Of a stretch of DNA of 64,000 nucleotides, positions 30,748-40,874 are shown piece by piece. Source of the stretch: Bubalus kerabau (Eukaryota > Chordata > Mammalia > Artiodactyla > Bovidae); contig NC_073628.1 of NCBI RefSeq assembly GCF_029407905.1, forward strand, positions 43,669,501-43,733,500. Direction: 5' to 3'. Position 1 is the first letter of the stretch; each line of letters starts with the position of its first letter. The position numbers were made by a program, and so were the translations under genes. Under the pieces are notes generated by a model that saw nothing but the letters and a program-made list of their open reading frames with translations, had not been told where the DNA came from and did no database searches.

Positions 30748-31325
30748 AATTCCCTGGTGGTCCAGTGCTAAGGACTCAGCACGCTTGTTGCAGGAAGGGG
30801 TACCCCTTCCAGGGCCCAAAATTGGGCTCTTGTCTAACACTCAGAAATGAATTGTCCGAGGAGACACATGTGCTGACAAAGCAAGAGATTTTATTCGGAA
30901 AGGGCACCCAGGTGGAGAGCAGTAGGGTAAGGGAACCCAGAAGAACTACTCTGCCACGTGGCTCACAGTCTCAGGTTTTATGGTGATGGGATTAGTTTCC
31001 GGGTGGTCTTTGGCCAACCATTCAGAGTCTTTCCTGGTGGCGCACGCATTGCTCAAACAAGATGGATGCTAGCGAGAGGGATTCTGGGAAGTGGACGGAC
31101 ACGCGGTGTCTCCTTTAGACCTTTCCGGAACTCTTCCAGTTGGTGGTGGCTTATTAGTTCCATATTCCTCATCAGGATCTCCTGTCATAAAATAACTCCT
31201 GCAAATGGTTACCATGGTGCCTGGCCAGGGTGGGTGGTTTCAGTCAGTGTGCTTCCCCTGACACGTTCACTGCCCAGGTTCAATCCCTGGTCAGGGAACC
31301 GAGATCCCACAAGCTGTGTGGCCAG
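30748..31325 (+). repeat. CHR-type SINE interrupted by an LTR
   Basis: Left part 30748-30785 (ttccctggtggtccagtgct ... gcacgct) and right part 31264-31325 (ggttcaatccctggtcagg ... agctgtgtggccag) are collinear halves of one CHR copy. Confidence 0.85.
30786..31263 (-). mobile_element. Solo LTR of an endogenous retrovirus (BTLTR1-like, ERV2/class II type)
   Basis: A 478-base block bounded by TGTTGCAGG and CCCTGACA, so TG...CA at both ends. On the minus strand it holds AATAAA at 30890-30895 about 105 bases before the end, the position expected for the R/U5 border; this sets the orientation. No internal viral genes flank it, so it is a solo LTR left by recombination. No clean 6-base duplication is visible (cacgct on the left, cgttca on the right). 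The family name is from memory. Confidence 0.8.
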
Positions 31326-31714
31326 CAGAGTAAATCAGAACACCAAGATGATGCTCACACTCTGGGTGACTCCTTCTACCTGCCCAGAGGGAGAGTAAGC
31401 CCACAGCGACACGTTTAAGGTCAGCATTTAGGGTAGCTGTCTTTCTCTACCACCTCTGGGGGCCTTTGGTTTAGAGCTTGTCAAAGTTGGCAAGCCTGCA
31501 CTGGAATGAAGATGCTCTGGTGCATCACCACGCACTGGCTGAGCAGAGAAGGGCAGCTATCCGGGGCGTCGGGGGAAATTCCGACAGCGGTCCTCAGCAC
31601 TTCCCCTGTCTGCTGGTCAGAGCCTGCAGCCAAGGAGCCTCGTGGACAGTCCCTTCTCAGGCCTGCTCGTTTGTCTGAGTTCTACTGCCCCTGTCTGCCC
31701 CCTTTCTTAGTCTT
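31326..31714. other. Intergenic, unassigned, fairly GC-rich
   Basis: About 390 bases between the split CHR SINE and a BovB insertion. It may be another LTR-like remnant, but I cannot name it. Open frames here have no recognisable domain. Confidence 0.35.
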
Positions 31715-31724
31715 TGTCACGAAC

Positions 31725-32832
31725 TCATCTCTTTTAGAATTTTCCACCGTTTATTGTGATCCATACAGTAAAAGGCTTTGGCATAGTCAATAAAGCAGAA
31801 ATAGATGTTTTTCTATTTCAATACACTAGTTCAATAAACTGTGGAAAATTCTGAAAGAGATGGGAATACCAGACCACCTGACCTGCCTTCTGAGAAATCT
31901 GAAAACTGGACATGGAACAACAGACTGGTTCCAAATAGGAAAAGGAGTACCTCAAGGCCGTTGTTGTCGCCCTGCTTATTTAACTTATATGCAGAGTATA
32001 TCCTGTGAAATGCTGGACTGGATGAAGCACAAGCTGAAATCAAGATTGCCGGGAGAAATATCAATAACCTCAGATATGCAGATGATACCACCCTTATGGC
32101 AGAAAGTGAAGAAGAACTAAAGAGCCTCTTGATGAAAGTGAAAGAGGAGAGTGAAAAAGTTGCCTTAAAGCTCAATATTCAGAAAACTAAGGTCATGGCA
32201 TCCAGTCCCATCACTTCATGGGAAATAGATGGGGAAACAGTGGAAACGGTGGCAGATTTTATTTTCTTGGGCTCCAAAATCATTGCAGATGGTGACTGCA
32301 GTCATGAAATTAAAAGACACCTACTCCTTGGAAAGAAAGTTATGACCCACCTAGACAACATATTAAAAAGCAGAGACATTACTTTGCCAACAAAGGTCCA
32401 TCTAGTCAAGGCTATGGTTTTTCTAGTAGTCATGTATGGATGTGAGAGTTGGACTATAAAGAAAGCTGAGTGCCAAAGGATTGATGTTTTTGAACTGTGG
32501 TGTTGAAGAAGACTCTTGAGGGTCCCTTGGATTGCAAGGAGACCCAACCAGTCCATCCTAAAGGAAATCAGTCCTGATGTTGAAGCTGAAACTCCAATAC
32601 TTTGGCCACCTGATGCAAAGAACTGACTCATTGGAAAAGACCTTGATGCTGGGAAAGATTGAGGGTGGGAGGAAAAGGGGGTGACAGAGGATGAGATGGT
32701 TGGATTGCATCACTGACTCAATGGACATGAGTTTGAGTAAACTCCAGGAGTTGGTGATGGACAGGGAGGCCTGGCATGCTTCAGTCCATGGGGTCGCAAA
32801 GAGTCGGACACAACTGAGCGACTGAACTGAAC
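31725..32832 (+). mobile_element. BovB, 5'-truncated, with inverted 5' segment
   Basis: 31832-32832 is BovB in forward orientation, from caataaactgtggaaaattc to gactgaactgaact. It covers the late reverse transcriptase region (YADD in 'RYADDTTL' type sequence, here in a broken frame) and the C-terminal domain in the frame 32096-32506. 31725-31815 is the neighbouring upstream BovB segment in reverse (tcatctcttttagaattttcc ... agatgtttttct). The whole is flanked by tgtcacgaac (31715-31724) and tgtcatgaac (32833-32842), a 10-base duplication with one mismatch, so both parts belong to one insertion event. Confidence 0.9.
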
Positions 32833-32898
32833 TGTCATGAACCAGCTCAAGGATGCCTTGAAGTTGCCTCCCTCAGCTAATCTTTATGGATATTTGGT

Positions 32899-33115
32899 GT
32901 GTGTGTGCTCAGTCACTTTAGTCATGTCCAACTCTTTTCAGCCTCATGGACCACAGCCCACCAGGCTCCTCTGGCCATGGGCTTCTCCAGGCAACAATAC
33001 TGGAGTGGGTTGCCATTTATCCTTCAGGGAATCTTCCCAACCCAGGGATCGAACCTGAGTCTCCTGTTTTGCAGGCTGATTCTTTACCCACTAAGCAACC
33101 TGCAAGCCCCATGAG
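32899..33115 (-). repeat. Bov-tA SINE with 8-bp target-site duplication
   Basis: tatttggt at 32891-32898 and 33116-33123 flanks a reverse copy that begins with a short GT tract and ends in a degraded head complement (aacctgcaagcccc). Confidence 0.92.
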
Positions 33116-33421
33116 TATTTGGTAGAGTGGCCATTTAAACTTATCATCCACAGTGGAACTCTTCTGAGACTGATAGAAAGGAAATGCTATTGATAATGTG
33201 GCTAGACAAGCAGGTACACCCTGGGTGGATCCTGGGAAATCCAGCATGTTGGGTCACCTAAACTGGCAAACCCGTAAACCCTCCAAAGCTCTGTGTGGAA
33301 TGCAGACCGGCAGCCATCCTTGTTGACCGAGGAGCAACAGTGGGGCTGCGTGCCTTCTTTGCCCAGATCAGCATTCTGAGGATAGCTGATAGGGGAAGGG
33401 CATTTAAAATCATTTTGATGG

Positions 33422-33447
33422 GGTGTTTACCATAGGTGGTAAACACC
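33422..33447. other. Hairpin, 11-bp perfect stem
   Basis: GGTGTTTACCA (33422-33432), loop TAGG, TGGTAAACACC (33437-33447). Confidence 0.95.
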
Positions 33448-33959
33448 ATTTCTAGCCAATGAACAACCCCTCTGTTTTTAGTCTTCCATTTCCCCAGAGA
33501 AGGAAATAAACCAGCTTCCAGGACAAGAGTTAATAAGGCTGAGAGCTAGGGCAGCAGACTGGTGGGGCTGTGGTGGGAGATACTGGCCCCGGAGTTGGGC
33601 AGGCTGACTCTATAGTTGCCTGCTTCCTTTTGGTGAATGAATCTCAATGCACTTCCATTTAAAATGTAAAACTCTCCTGTCTGATTTAAAGATTCTCTCT
33701 CTCTCTCTCTGTGCTCCTACTCTTCCAATGAGCTGAGGTAAGTCTAAGGAAGAGGAAAAGGACAAATATCTGGATCCTTTCCTCTGTGGTTGTTGCTTCT
33801 CAGGTAACACTGTCTTTTCTATCCTCCTTAGCTCTTACCTCTAGTGATATAACCCTCTGCCTCTTGCTGTTGGGGCAGCCTTACCTGGGAGACAAGCCTC
33901 TAGGGTGGTGAACCAGCAAGATATTCCAAGTTCAGCCATTCTCTTCCAGACTGAAATTA

Positions 33960-33987
33960 CCCATGAGAAACTTGGGTTTCTCATGGG
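33960..33987. other. Hairpin, 12-bp perfect stem
   Basis: CCCATGAGAAAC (33960-33971), loop TTGG, GTTTCTCATGGG (33976-33987). Confidence 0.95.
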
Positions 33988-34138
33988 CTTGCTATACCCA
34001 ACTGTGAGCTGCCCACTAAAAATCTGGGGAGAAAACATCTTAGGCTGAGGGAACTGGAGTGCAAGGGTCCCAGCAGGATCAAATTTGGTCTGCTCAGGAG
34101 GTGAAATAGATGAGGGAGGTTAAAAAGTATAAACTTCC

Positions 34139-34374
34139 ACTATAAAATAAATGTCATTGGGATGTTGTGAAGAATGTGGAGACTGTAGTTAATTGTACTC
34201 TATATGTGAAAGTTACCAAGAGTAGACCTTAACAATTCTTATCACAGGAAGAAAAATTTTTGTAACCATGTATGGTGATGGATGTTAACCAGACTTTTGG
34301 ATTGGTCATTTCAGAATAACATCTGAAACTAATAGAATAAGTCAATTATATCTCGGTTAAAAAAAAAACAACAA
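34139..34374 (+). mobile_element. L1 3' end fragment, older subfamily
   Basis: 'gtgatggatgttaaccagac', 'ggtcatttcagaataacatc' and 'gtcaattatatctcggttaaa' (in part), then an A tract, are the old mammalian L1 3' UTR pattern. Confidence 0.7.
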
Positions 34375-34873
34375 CAGAATGACACTTAGGTTTGGGACCT
34401 GAGAACCTGTAGATTCCAGGTGCCACTTGCTGAGCTAGGAAAGAGGATTGGGTTTGGGATCAAGGACTTTTGTGTCTGTCATGTTAGGTCTGAAATGGTC
34501 TAGTCGACTCCCAAGTGGGGAAATCAAGTGAGCGCCTGAATGGTTAGGTGAGGAGTTCCGGTTGTGAAGCTTGGTAGAAAGATCGTGAATCAGCATGTAG
34601 ATGGCACTTAAAGCCATGGGGTGAGATAATAGCATATGGGGAGAGAAGGAGCAGAATGAGGTTTGAGAAGAGGGCTGAGGACAGGGTCCTGGTCAGCCAT
34701 CGTTTAGAGGCTGGGGTCGTGGAGGACAAGGAGAGGGGGAGGAAGCCAAGAGGCTGAGAAGAAACAGCCAGTGAGGTCAGAGGAGAGTCTGGGAGATGTG
34801 GCCTCCCAGAAGCCAGGAGCAAAAAAGAGGGAAGCCCGGTGGGGAAGGGAGGAGGGCAAATGGGCAGGGCAAG
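34375..34873. other. Intergenic, purine-rich, no recognised feature
   Basis: G/A-rich from about 34630. The complementary open frames have no recognisable domain. Confidence 0.4.
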
Positions 34874-34884
34874 AAGAGGTTGTG

Positions 34885-35409
34885 GTACATCCACACAATG
34901 GAATATTACTCAGCTACTAAAAGGAATGCATTTGAATCAGTTCTAATGAGGTGGATGAAACTGGAGCCTATTATACAGAGTGAAGTAAGTCAAAAAGAAA
35001 AATACCAATACAGTATACTAACACATATATATGGAATTTAGAAAGATGGTAACGATGACCCTATATGCAAGACAGCAAAAGAGACACAGATGTAAAGAAC
35101 AGACTTTTGGACTCTGTGGGAGAAGGCGAAGGTGGGATGATTTGAGAGAAATAGCACTGAAACATGTATATGATCATATGTGAAACAGATCTCCAGTCCA
35201 GGTTGGATGCATGAGACGGAGTGCTCAGGGCTAGTGCACTGGGATGACTCTGAGGAAAGGGATGGGGAGGGAGGTGGGAGGGAGGGTCAGGATGGGGAAT
35301 GCATGTACACCCATGGCTGATTCATGTCAATGTATGGCAAAAACCACTACAGTATTATAAAGTAATTAGCCTCCAATTAAAATAAATAATTTACAAAAAG
35401 AAATAAAAA
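34885..35409 (+). mobile_element. Young ruminant L1 (L1_BT-like) 3' end, with 11-bp target-site duplication
   Basis: A 525-base 5'-truncated copy: gtacatccacacaatggaat, gaatcagttctaatgaggtg, ctccagtccaggttggatgc, then an A-rich tail. aagaggttgtg at 34874-34884 and 35410-35420 is exact. The clean duplication and low divergence suggest a recent insertion. Confidence 0.92.
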
Positions 35410-35420
35410 AAGAGGTTGTG

Positions 35421-36048
35421 TTTAGAGACATCCCCCTGGCTGCAGTGAGCAAGGCAAGGTGCCACAGGCAGGGAGGAGTCATCTGGTCCTGCAGGCAGGA
35501 CCTGGCCTGTGCCTCTCCCTGCTCCCTCAGGGCCTGTGCTGACTGTGGATTATCCGAATCCTCAGTGGAGTCTCAGAATAGCTGTGTCCTCAGGATGTGC
35601 AAGGATCCAGGGCCATGCACTCCCCAGGAGGGGACTAAGGGCTATAAAAACAGGGGCTCAGGGAGGCCCACGCCATCCCCTGCTGCTCAGCCTGATGTTC
35701 TCTGAGGATAGAAAGTGCAGGGTGACTTTTCAGCGTGGTGTGTGTGTGTGTGTGTGCATCAAGTGTGTAAAAATACCAAGTGTTCCCTTAGTCTTGATTT
35801 ATCACTGTCCCTCATCTTCAGACTTTAAAAGGACTAAGGCACTCTCTTCCGTAAAGAGCAAGGACAGTTTCGGGAACTGTCAAGTCACTTCAGTGAAGCA
35901 AGTCTAAGAGAATGAGGAGAGTCTCAGAAAATGAAATAAACAGCGCGCGGGGCTGGGACTGAGGCAGCAGCCCTGGGAAGCGCGGCTCAGCCCTGCCATA
36001 CTCGGAGCTGTCTTCCCAGGAAAGCCTTCCCCGACCATCTGATACCGC
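35421..36048. other. Intergenic, no recognised feature
   Basis: Contains a short (GT)n near 35738-35756. Open frames (up to 132 codons) look non-coding. Confidence 0.4.
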
Positions 36049-36245
36049 TGTCCCCAACCTTTTTGGCACCAGGACTGGTTTCATGCGAGACAGATTTTCC
36101 ACGGGCTGGGGGGCGGGGGTAGGGGGAGGGTGGTTTCCGGATGACTCGAGCGCACTGCATTAATTGTGCCCTTTATTCCTATCGTTCCATCAGCTTCATC
36201 TTAGACCATCAGGCGTTAGATCCCAGAGGCGGGGGACCCCTGCTC
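36049..36245. mobile_element. hAT-type non-autonomous DNA transposon, internally deleted
   Basis: Left end 'gctgtccccaaccttttt' and right end 'gggggacccctgc' form imperfect terminal inverted repeats. 'accaggactggtttcatgcg' and 'gattttccacgggctggggg' inside match a common mammalian element of this type, whose family name I do not assign. Confidence 0.6.
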
Positions 36246-36289
36246 TAAAAGGTCAACCCAGCCCCTGCCTTGAACCGGTCGTACCTCCC

Positions 36290-36475
36290 TTCCCTGCCTT
36301 ATTGTCTCTGTTTAGCACTAACCAGTATTTCTCATACTCCATGTTATATGTATTTCTCTTGTTTGTCCACTGGAGTATAACTTTATGAAGGCTGGGATTT
36401 TTGTCTGTTGTATCCCCACACTTAGATCACTGGCTGGCACACAGTTTCTCAGTAAATAATGTTTTTCAAATGAAT
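36290..36475 (+). repeat. L2 LINE 3' end
   Basis: 'ccactggagtataactttatg', 'gaaggctgggatttttgtctg' and 'cagtaaataatgtttttcaaatg' (in part), ending near aatgaatg, match the conserved L2 3' terminus. Confidence 0.7.
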
Positions 36476-36504
36476 GATTGGACAAATGATACCAGTTGCT
36501 TTAT

Positions 36505-36610
36505 TTTATTTGGCCATGCCAGCACCTCCGTTCATTGACCAAGGATCAAACCTGGGCCCTTGGTGGTCACAGCCTACAGTCCTAACCCCTGGACCATCAC
36601 AGAATTCTCC
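36505..36610 (-). repeat. CHR-type SINE fragment
   Basis: 'ttatttggccatgccagcac', 'tgaccaaggatcaaacctgg' and 'taacccctggaccatcac' are a diverged reverse CHR. Confidence 0.75.
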
Positions 36611-37028
36611 TAGTTGCCTTGTATATCCTATAACACCAAGACTCGGGATTACTTGGGTTTGGCTACTCCTTGTGTCCAAACATATTCCAGAATAAAACTC
36701 TTGTGGTATCTTATACATATTCTATCCTGTTCTAGGATGTATTACATTGCTATTGTTAGTTATACATCTGTCTCCTACAGATGCATAAACGATAAGCCTT
36801 GTGAGAGCAGGTTTGACTCCTATTGTTCCCTGTGCCTTCCGTTGTCTGGCCCAGGCTCTAAGACAAGAAATGTATAGTGAGAAAATGCATGGGTGTCAGT
36901 TACGACTTGGCCTGTGGCCCAGAGACTTTGTCCTCTCCCACATCTCACATGTAGTCAGGCCAGCCATCACCTTCTCTCCAGCTCCTCTGCCACTGCTCTG
37001 ATTCTGGTCCTGACCCTCTCTTCTTTAA
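36611..37028. other. Intergenic, possible L2 remnant
   Basis: Around 36780-36870 the order 'gataagccttgtgagagcag ... ttccctgtgcc' resembles an L2 3' end; otherwise nothing recognised. Confidence 0.35.
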
Positions 37029-37033
37029 ACCAT

Positions 37034-37035
<2 letters not shown>

Positions 37036-37067
<32 letters not shown>

Positions 37068-37279
37068 TGTGCATGCACTCGGTTGTGTCCAACTCTTTGG
37101 GACCCTGTGGACCATAGCCTGCCAAGCTCCTCTGTCCATGGGATTCTCCAGGCAAGAACACTGGAGTGGTTGCCATGCCTTCCTCCAGGGGATCTTTCTG
37201 ACCCAGGGATCAAACCTGCATCTCCTGCATCTTCTGCTTTGGCAGGTGGGTTCTCTTACCATTGAGCCACCTGGGAAGC
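37036..37279 (-). repeat. Bov-tA SINE with (GT)n tail and 7-bp target-site duplication
   Basis: accatca at 37029-37035 and 37280-37286 flanks the copy. A GT tract of about 28 bases at 37037-37064 is the complement of a (CA)n tail; the head complement (gagccacctgggaagc) is intact. Confidence 0.94.
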
Positions 37280-37286
37280 ACCATCA

Positions 37287-37877
37287 TGGCGGACTCCAAA
37301 CCACAGCCTCACTGACAGCTGCCCAAGGCAGGTTCTAAAGCAAAGATCTGGTTAGGCCACTCCTCCGTGTCCTGTTGACTAGACTCAGGCCACCAGAGGA
37401 TGAAGTTTAGTTTTCTCAGCCTTGGCTGTACACATCCACCCAACACTGGTCAAGTCTGTCCTCCACTGCTCCCCAGTCACACAGCCTGGCCTCAAACAAG
37501 TTGTACTGAATGTGTTTGTGTTTCCAAGCCTCTCCCAAAGCCCTCCTCTGCTGCCCAGGCTGCCCTTCTCCTATCTCTTCAGTTATTCAGCCATTCGATT
37601 ATTCGTTCAGCAATAAGCCCTTCTTGGTGCCAGAAACTGTGCTGACCTCAGAGCTGCAGAGACAGACAAGACACATCCCTGGTCTCCAGGTGTCCCTGTG
37701 GCTCCCCCTTTTGGGGTCACTGTGGTCCTGACCCTTGTTCCACTCCCCAGAGAGGAGAGGCTCTGTCACTACACTGTCTACAAGAATGCCTTGGTGTCCA
37801 TGAAACGGAATTGCCACTTGGTAAATTAAACTAATTGAGTGTTCTGCTCACGTTTTAATAAATCATTGAGTTAGACT
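37287..37877. other. Intergenic, no recognised feature
   Basis: About 590 bases with C/T-rich parts. No supported gene. Confidence 0.4.
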
Positions 37878-37887
37878 GTCCTGCCTG

Positions 37888-38155
37888 CTACTGCTAAGTC
37901 ACTTCAGTCGTGTCCGACTCTGTGCGACCCCATAGACAGCAGCCCACCAGGCTTCCCCGTCCCTGGGATTCTCCAGGCAAGAACACTGGAGTGGGTTGCC
38001 ATTTCCTTCTCCAATGCAAGAAAGTAAAAAGTGAAAGTGAAGTCGCTCAGTCGTGTCCGACTCTAGCGACCCCATGGACTGCAGCCTACCAGGCTCCTCC
38101 GTCCATGGGATTTTCCAGGCAAGAGTACTGGAGTGGGGTGCCATTGCCTTCTCCG
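37888..38155 (-). repeat. BOV-A2 SINE with 10-bp target-site duplication
   Basis: gtcctgcctg at 37878-37887 and 38156-38165 is exact. Both A monomers are present in reverse; the terminal (CTG)n is short. Confidence 0.95.
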
Positions 38156-38184
38156 GTCCTGCCTGGTTAGTGCCTTTCTTTTCT

Positions 38185-38755
38185 GAGATTTTAAAAAATA
38201 TTTTTATTTACTTATTTATGACTGTGTTGGGTCTCTGTTTTTGCACAGCTTTTCTCTAGTTTTGGAGAGTGGGGCCAGTCTCTAGCTGCGGTGCGCTGGC
38301 TTCTCATCGCCATGGGTTCCTGTGTTGCAGAGCACAGGCTCTAGGGCACGCGGGCTCAGTAGCTGTGGCCCCCAGGCTCTCGAGCGGAGGCTCAGGAGGT
38401 GTGGCCCACGGGCTTAGTTGGGATTCCCAGGTGGCTCAGTGGTAAAAATCCACCTGCCAGTGCAGGAGCCGCAGGAGATGTGGGTTTGATCCCTAGGTTG
38501 GCAAGATCCCCTGGAGGAGGAAACGGCAACCCACTCCAGCATTCTTGCCCGGGAAAGCCCATGGACAGAGAAGCCTGGCAGGCTACAGTCCATGTGGTTG
38601 CAAAGAGTCGGACACGACTGAGTGACCAAGTACACACGCACGGGCTTAGTCGCTCTGTGGCATTTGGGATCCTCCCAGATCAGGGATCTAACCCCTGTCT
38701 CCTGCATTGGCGGGTAGATTCTTTACCACTGAGCCACCAGGGGAGCCCTTGGGAT
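38185..38755 (-). repeat. CHR-type SINE (long form) split by Bov-tA
   Basis: Left part 38185-38418 (ctagctgcggtgcgctggc ... cacgggcttagt) and right part 38639-38755 (cgctctgtggcatttggg ... gagccaccaggggagccc) are collinear. Confidence 0.88.
38419..38638 (+). repeat. Bov-tA SINE inserted in CHR, 12-bp target-site duplication
   Basis: cacgggcttagt occurs exactly at 38407-38418 and 38639-38650. The SINE is full length (gattcccaggtggctcag ... gagtgaccaagtacacac). Confidence 0.97.
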
Positions 38756-38759
38756 TTTT

Positions 38760-39540
38760 TTTAACTTCTGCTCTATATCCAGTTCCCTGATGGAAAATGC
38801 CATGTTTGGTAAACTAGTATAACTCAAGCATGACTAATATCCTTCGTGGGTAAGCCTTGCTTAGACGTAAGGACATTGTCCTTGAAGTGACATATTTAAC
38901 AACTCCAGGATGTTTGCTAGACCAGATTTGGAAGATCCCCTAGAAATGCCATCAGTTTTTTCTGTCCTCATAGGGAAAAATGTGTCAGGAATCATCCGTT
39001 CAATGCTCCCTGCTTTATTTTCCATCTGCTCCTTTATGCCTCATTAAGTTCTTCAAGGTGTTTAATGTCCCATGTTCTCGTCATTTGCATTCATCTGAGG
39101 AGTCAAAAATTGTAAAATGTTATGGAGGTTCACTCATAGAAAATAATTTGACTTGAAAATGCAATTATTTATGCTTTCACCCACTGTGTGAAAGGATAAA
39201 ACATTATAATGATTACACTCGAGTCCATACATCCAGGCATTAACATTGTGATCAGATTTCTTTTCCGCCTGTAATTTTTCAGATGGCTCATTTTTGTTGA
39301 AAAGACAGTTCTTTAGAGTAAGAGAGGGTCTTCTGATTTGATTTTTTAATCAAATTTTTGACTTGAGCTTCTGTTTCCCTGGATATTTATTTAATCTATA
39401 GTGTGTTGAATTAAGTTTTTCTTGACTCTGGAGCTCCATAGCCCCTTGACATAGTGTTTGTTTTCTACGCCGTTTTAAAACCTTTTCTTTTGAAATGTTA
39501 TAAATCTGGCTAGAGAGTCAAGTTGGTGATTTGGCAAATG
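38760..39540. other. Intergenic, A/T-rich, no recognised feature
   Basis: About 780 bases of apparently unique sequence with a small ATTTGATT/AATCAAAT inverted repeat near 39338-39356. No gene seen. Confidence 0.4.
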
Positions 39541-39549
39541 TTAAGCTCT

Positions 39550-39834
39550 GTGCTGCTGCTGCCAAGTCACTTCAGTCGTGTCTGACTCTGTGCAACCCCA
39601 GAGACGGCAGCCCACCAGGCTCCCCTGTCCCTGGGATTCTCCAGGCAAGAACACTGGAGTGGGTTGCCATTTCCTTCCCCAATGCATGAAAGTGAAGTCG
39701 CTCAGTCATGTCCAACTCTTTGCGACCCCATGGACTGCAGCCCACCAGGCTCCTCCATCCATGGAATTTTCCAGGCGAGAATACTGGAGTGGGGTGCCAT
39801 TGCCTTCTCTGAGGGGTGCCATTGCCTTCTCTGA
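39550..39834 (-). repeat. BOV-A2 SINE with 9-bp duplication and internal 22-bp tandem repeat
   Basis: ttaagctct at 39541-39549 and 39835-39843 is exact. The last 44 bases are two identical 22-base copies (39791-39812 and 39813-39834) of the element terminus, which normally occurs once. Confidence 0.95.
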
Positions 39835-39843
39835 TTAAGCTCT

Positions 39844-40229
39844 TTAGATGGTTACAATTGAAAAGATAAAAAACAAAATAAGAAATTCTGTGATCGCAGA
39901 TGGAACTTTTCTAAGTGGCTGGCCAGCATTTTTGAGCCAAACCCTTTACTTTTATTAGAGTGCTCTATGTCTCTGGCCCACTGATTATCACCGTATTGTA
40001 GAGATGAGACAAAGGGGCTTATCTGGTACACCCAAACATTAATCAGAGTTTCAATTGTAAAGGGTATTCACCATTCAACTCTCCTGTTTACCATTGGCTT
40101 GTTAACTTTTTATAGCAAATGAAAACCCGGACCAGGATCTTGTAATTTCCTCATGAATTTGTCCTTATAAAGAATTTACATTGGATTGAGGCAAGGATCA
40201 GGCCATTCATGCATAAATTTATTGAATAC
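39844..40229. other. Intergenic, no recognised feature
   Basis: A/T-rich, no gene or nameable repeat. Confidence 0.4.
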
Positions 40230-40440
40230 CTGCCATGTGCACACATTTTTTTAAGTGCTCCCTGTAGATTAATTCATTTACTTGTCTCTACAAACTTATG
40301 AAAGGAGGCTTTGATTTTATCTTCATTTCAGACATGGAAGAATCAAGGCCCATCGAAGTTAACTTGACAAAAACACACAGTTAAAGCTGGGATTCATATT
40401 CTAGCAGTCCGCCTCCGGAGCCCACACTCTTGTTTTACTA
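40230..40440 (-). repeat. MIR-type ancient SINE
   Basis: 'tgccatgtgcacacattttt', 'tctctacaaacttatgaaag' and 'ttaaagctgggattcatattc' (in part) fit the reversed MIR layout. Confidence 0.65.
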
Positions 40441-40862
40441 ATACTAACAGCCAGGTGCTTGGGAACTGCTGGGACTCTCACAGCTCAGCGTGGCTTCTGG
40501 TTGGGGTGGGGTTGGGGGGGCTTCAGGGAGGGCAGCACAGAGCAAAAGATGCTTGATCTTGATGAAGCGTCGATTTAATCCCTGTGAGCAACCGGTTAGC
40601 ATTTACCAAGTTATCTGGAAAGAAGAAGCACTTGAAAAAAAAGTGCACATATCTGTAAAGTTGTGTTACATACCTAAGAACCTGTAACATCAGGACAAGT
40701 GTGATACAAATCATGCATGATTCTATTCATTTATATGCTGATGAAGTACTTCAGATTTCTTTTACACGCTTGTCAACTTATGTGTATATCATTCATTAAA
40801 ATCTATTTAAAATGGCCAACATTCAGAAGTTTCTGAAATGCCTTGGAGAAGGGATTCAAGTT
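40441..40862. other. Intergenic, no recognised feature
   Basis: No supported gene. Confidence 0.4.
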
Positions 40863-40874
40863 AAGATGCACTGT

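Larger units (their letters stand above)
33124..34138. other. Intergenic with two perfect hairpins, otherwise unassigned
   Basis: About 1 kb without a gene or a nameable repeat. It contains a (CT)n tract near 33691-33709 and the two inverted repeats listed separately. Confidence 0.4.

Noticed and set aside
30748..31325. Complete provirus around the LTR
   Set aside because: The SINE halves directly flank the LTR on both sides, so there is no room for internal genes; it is a solo LTR.
39338..39356. ATTTGATT/AATCAAAT inverted repeat
   Set aside because: An 8-base A/T-rich stem is expected by chance.
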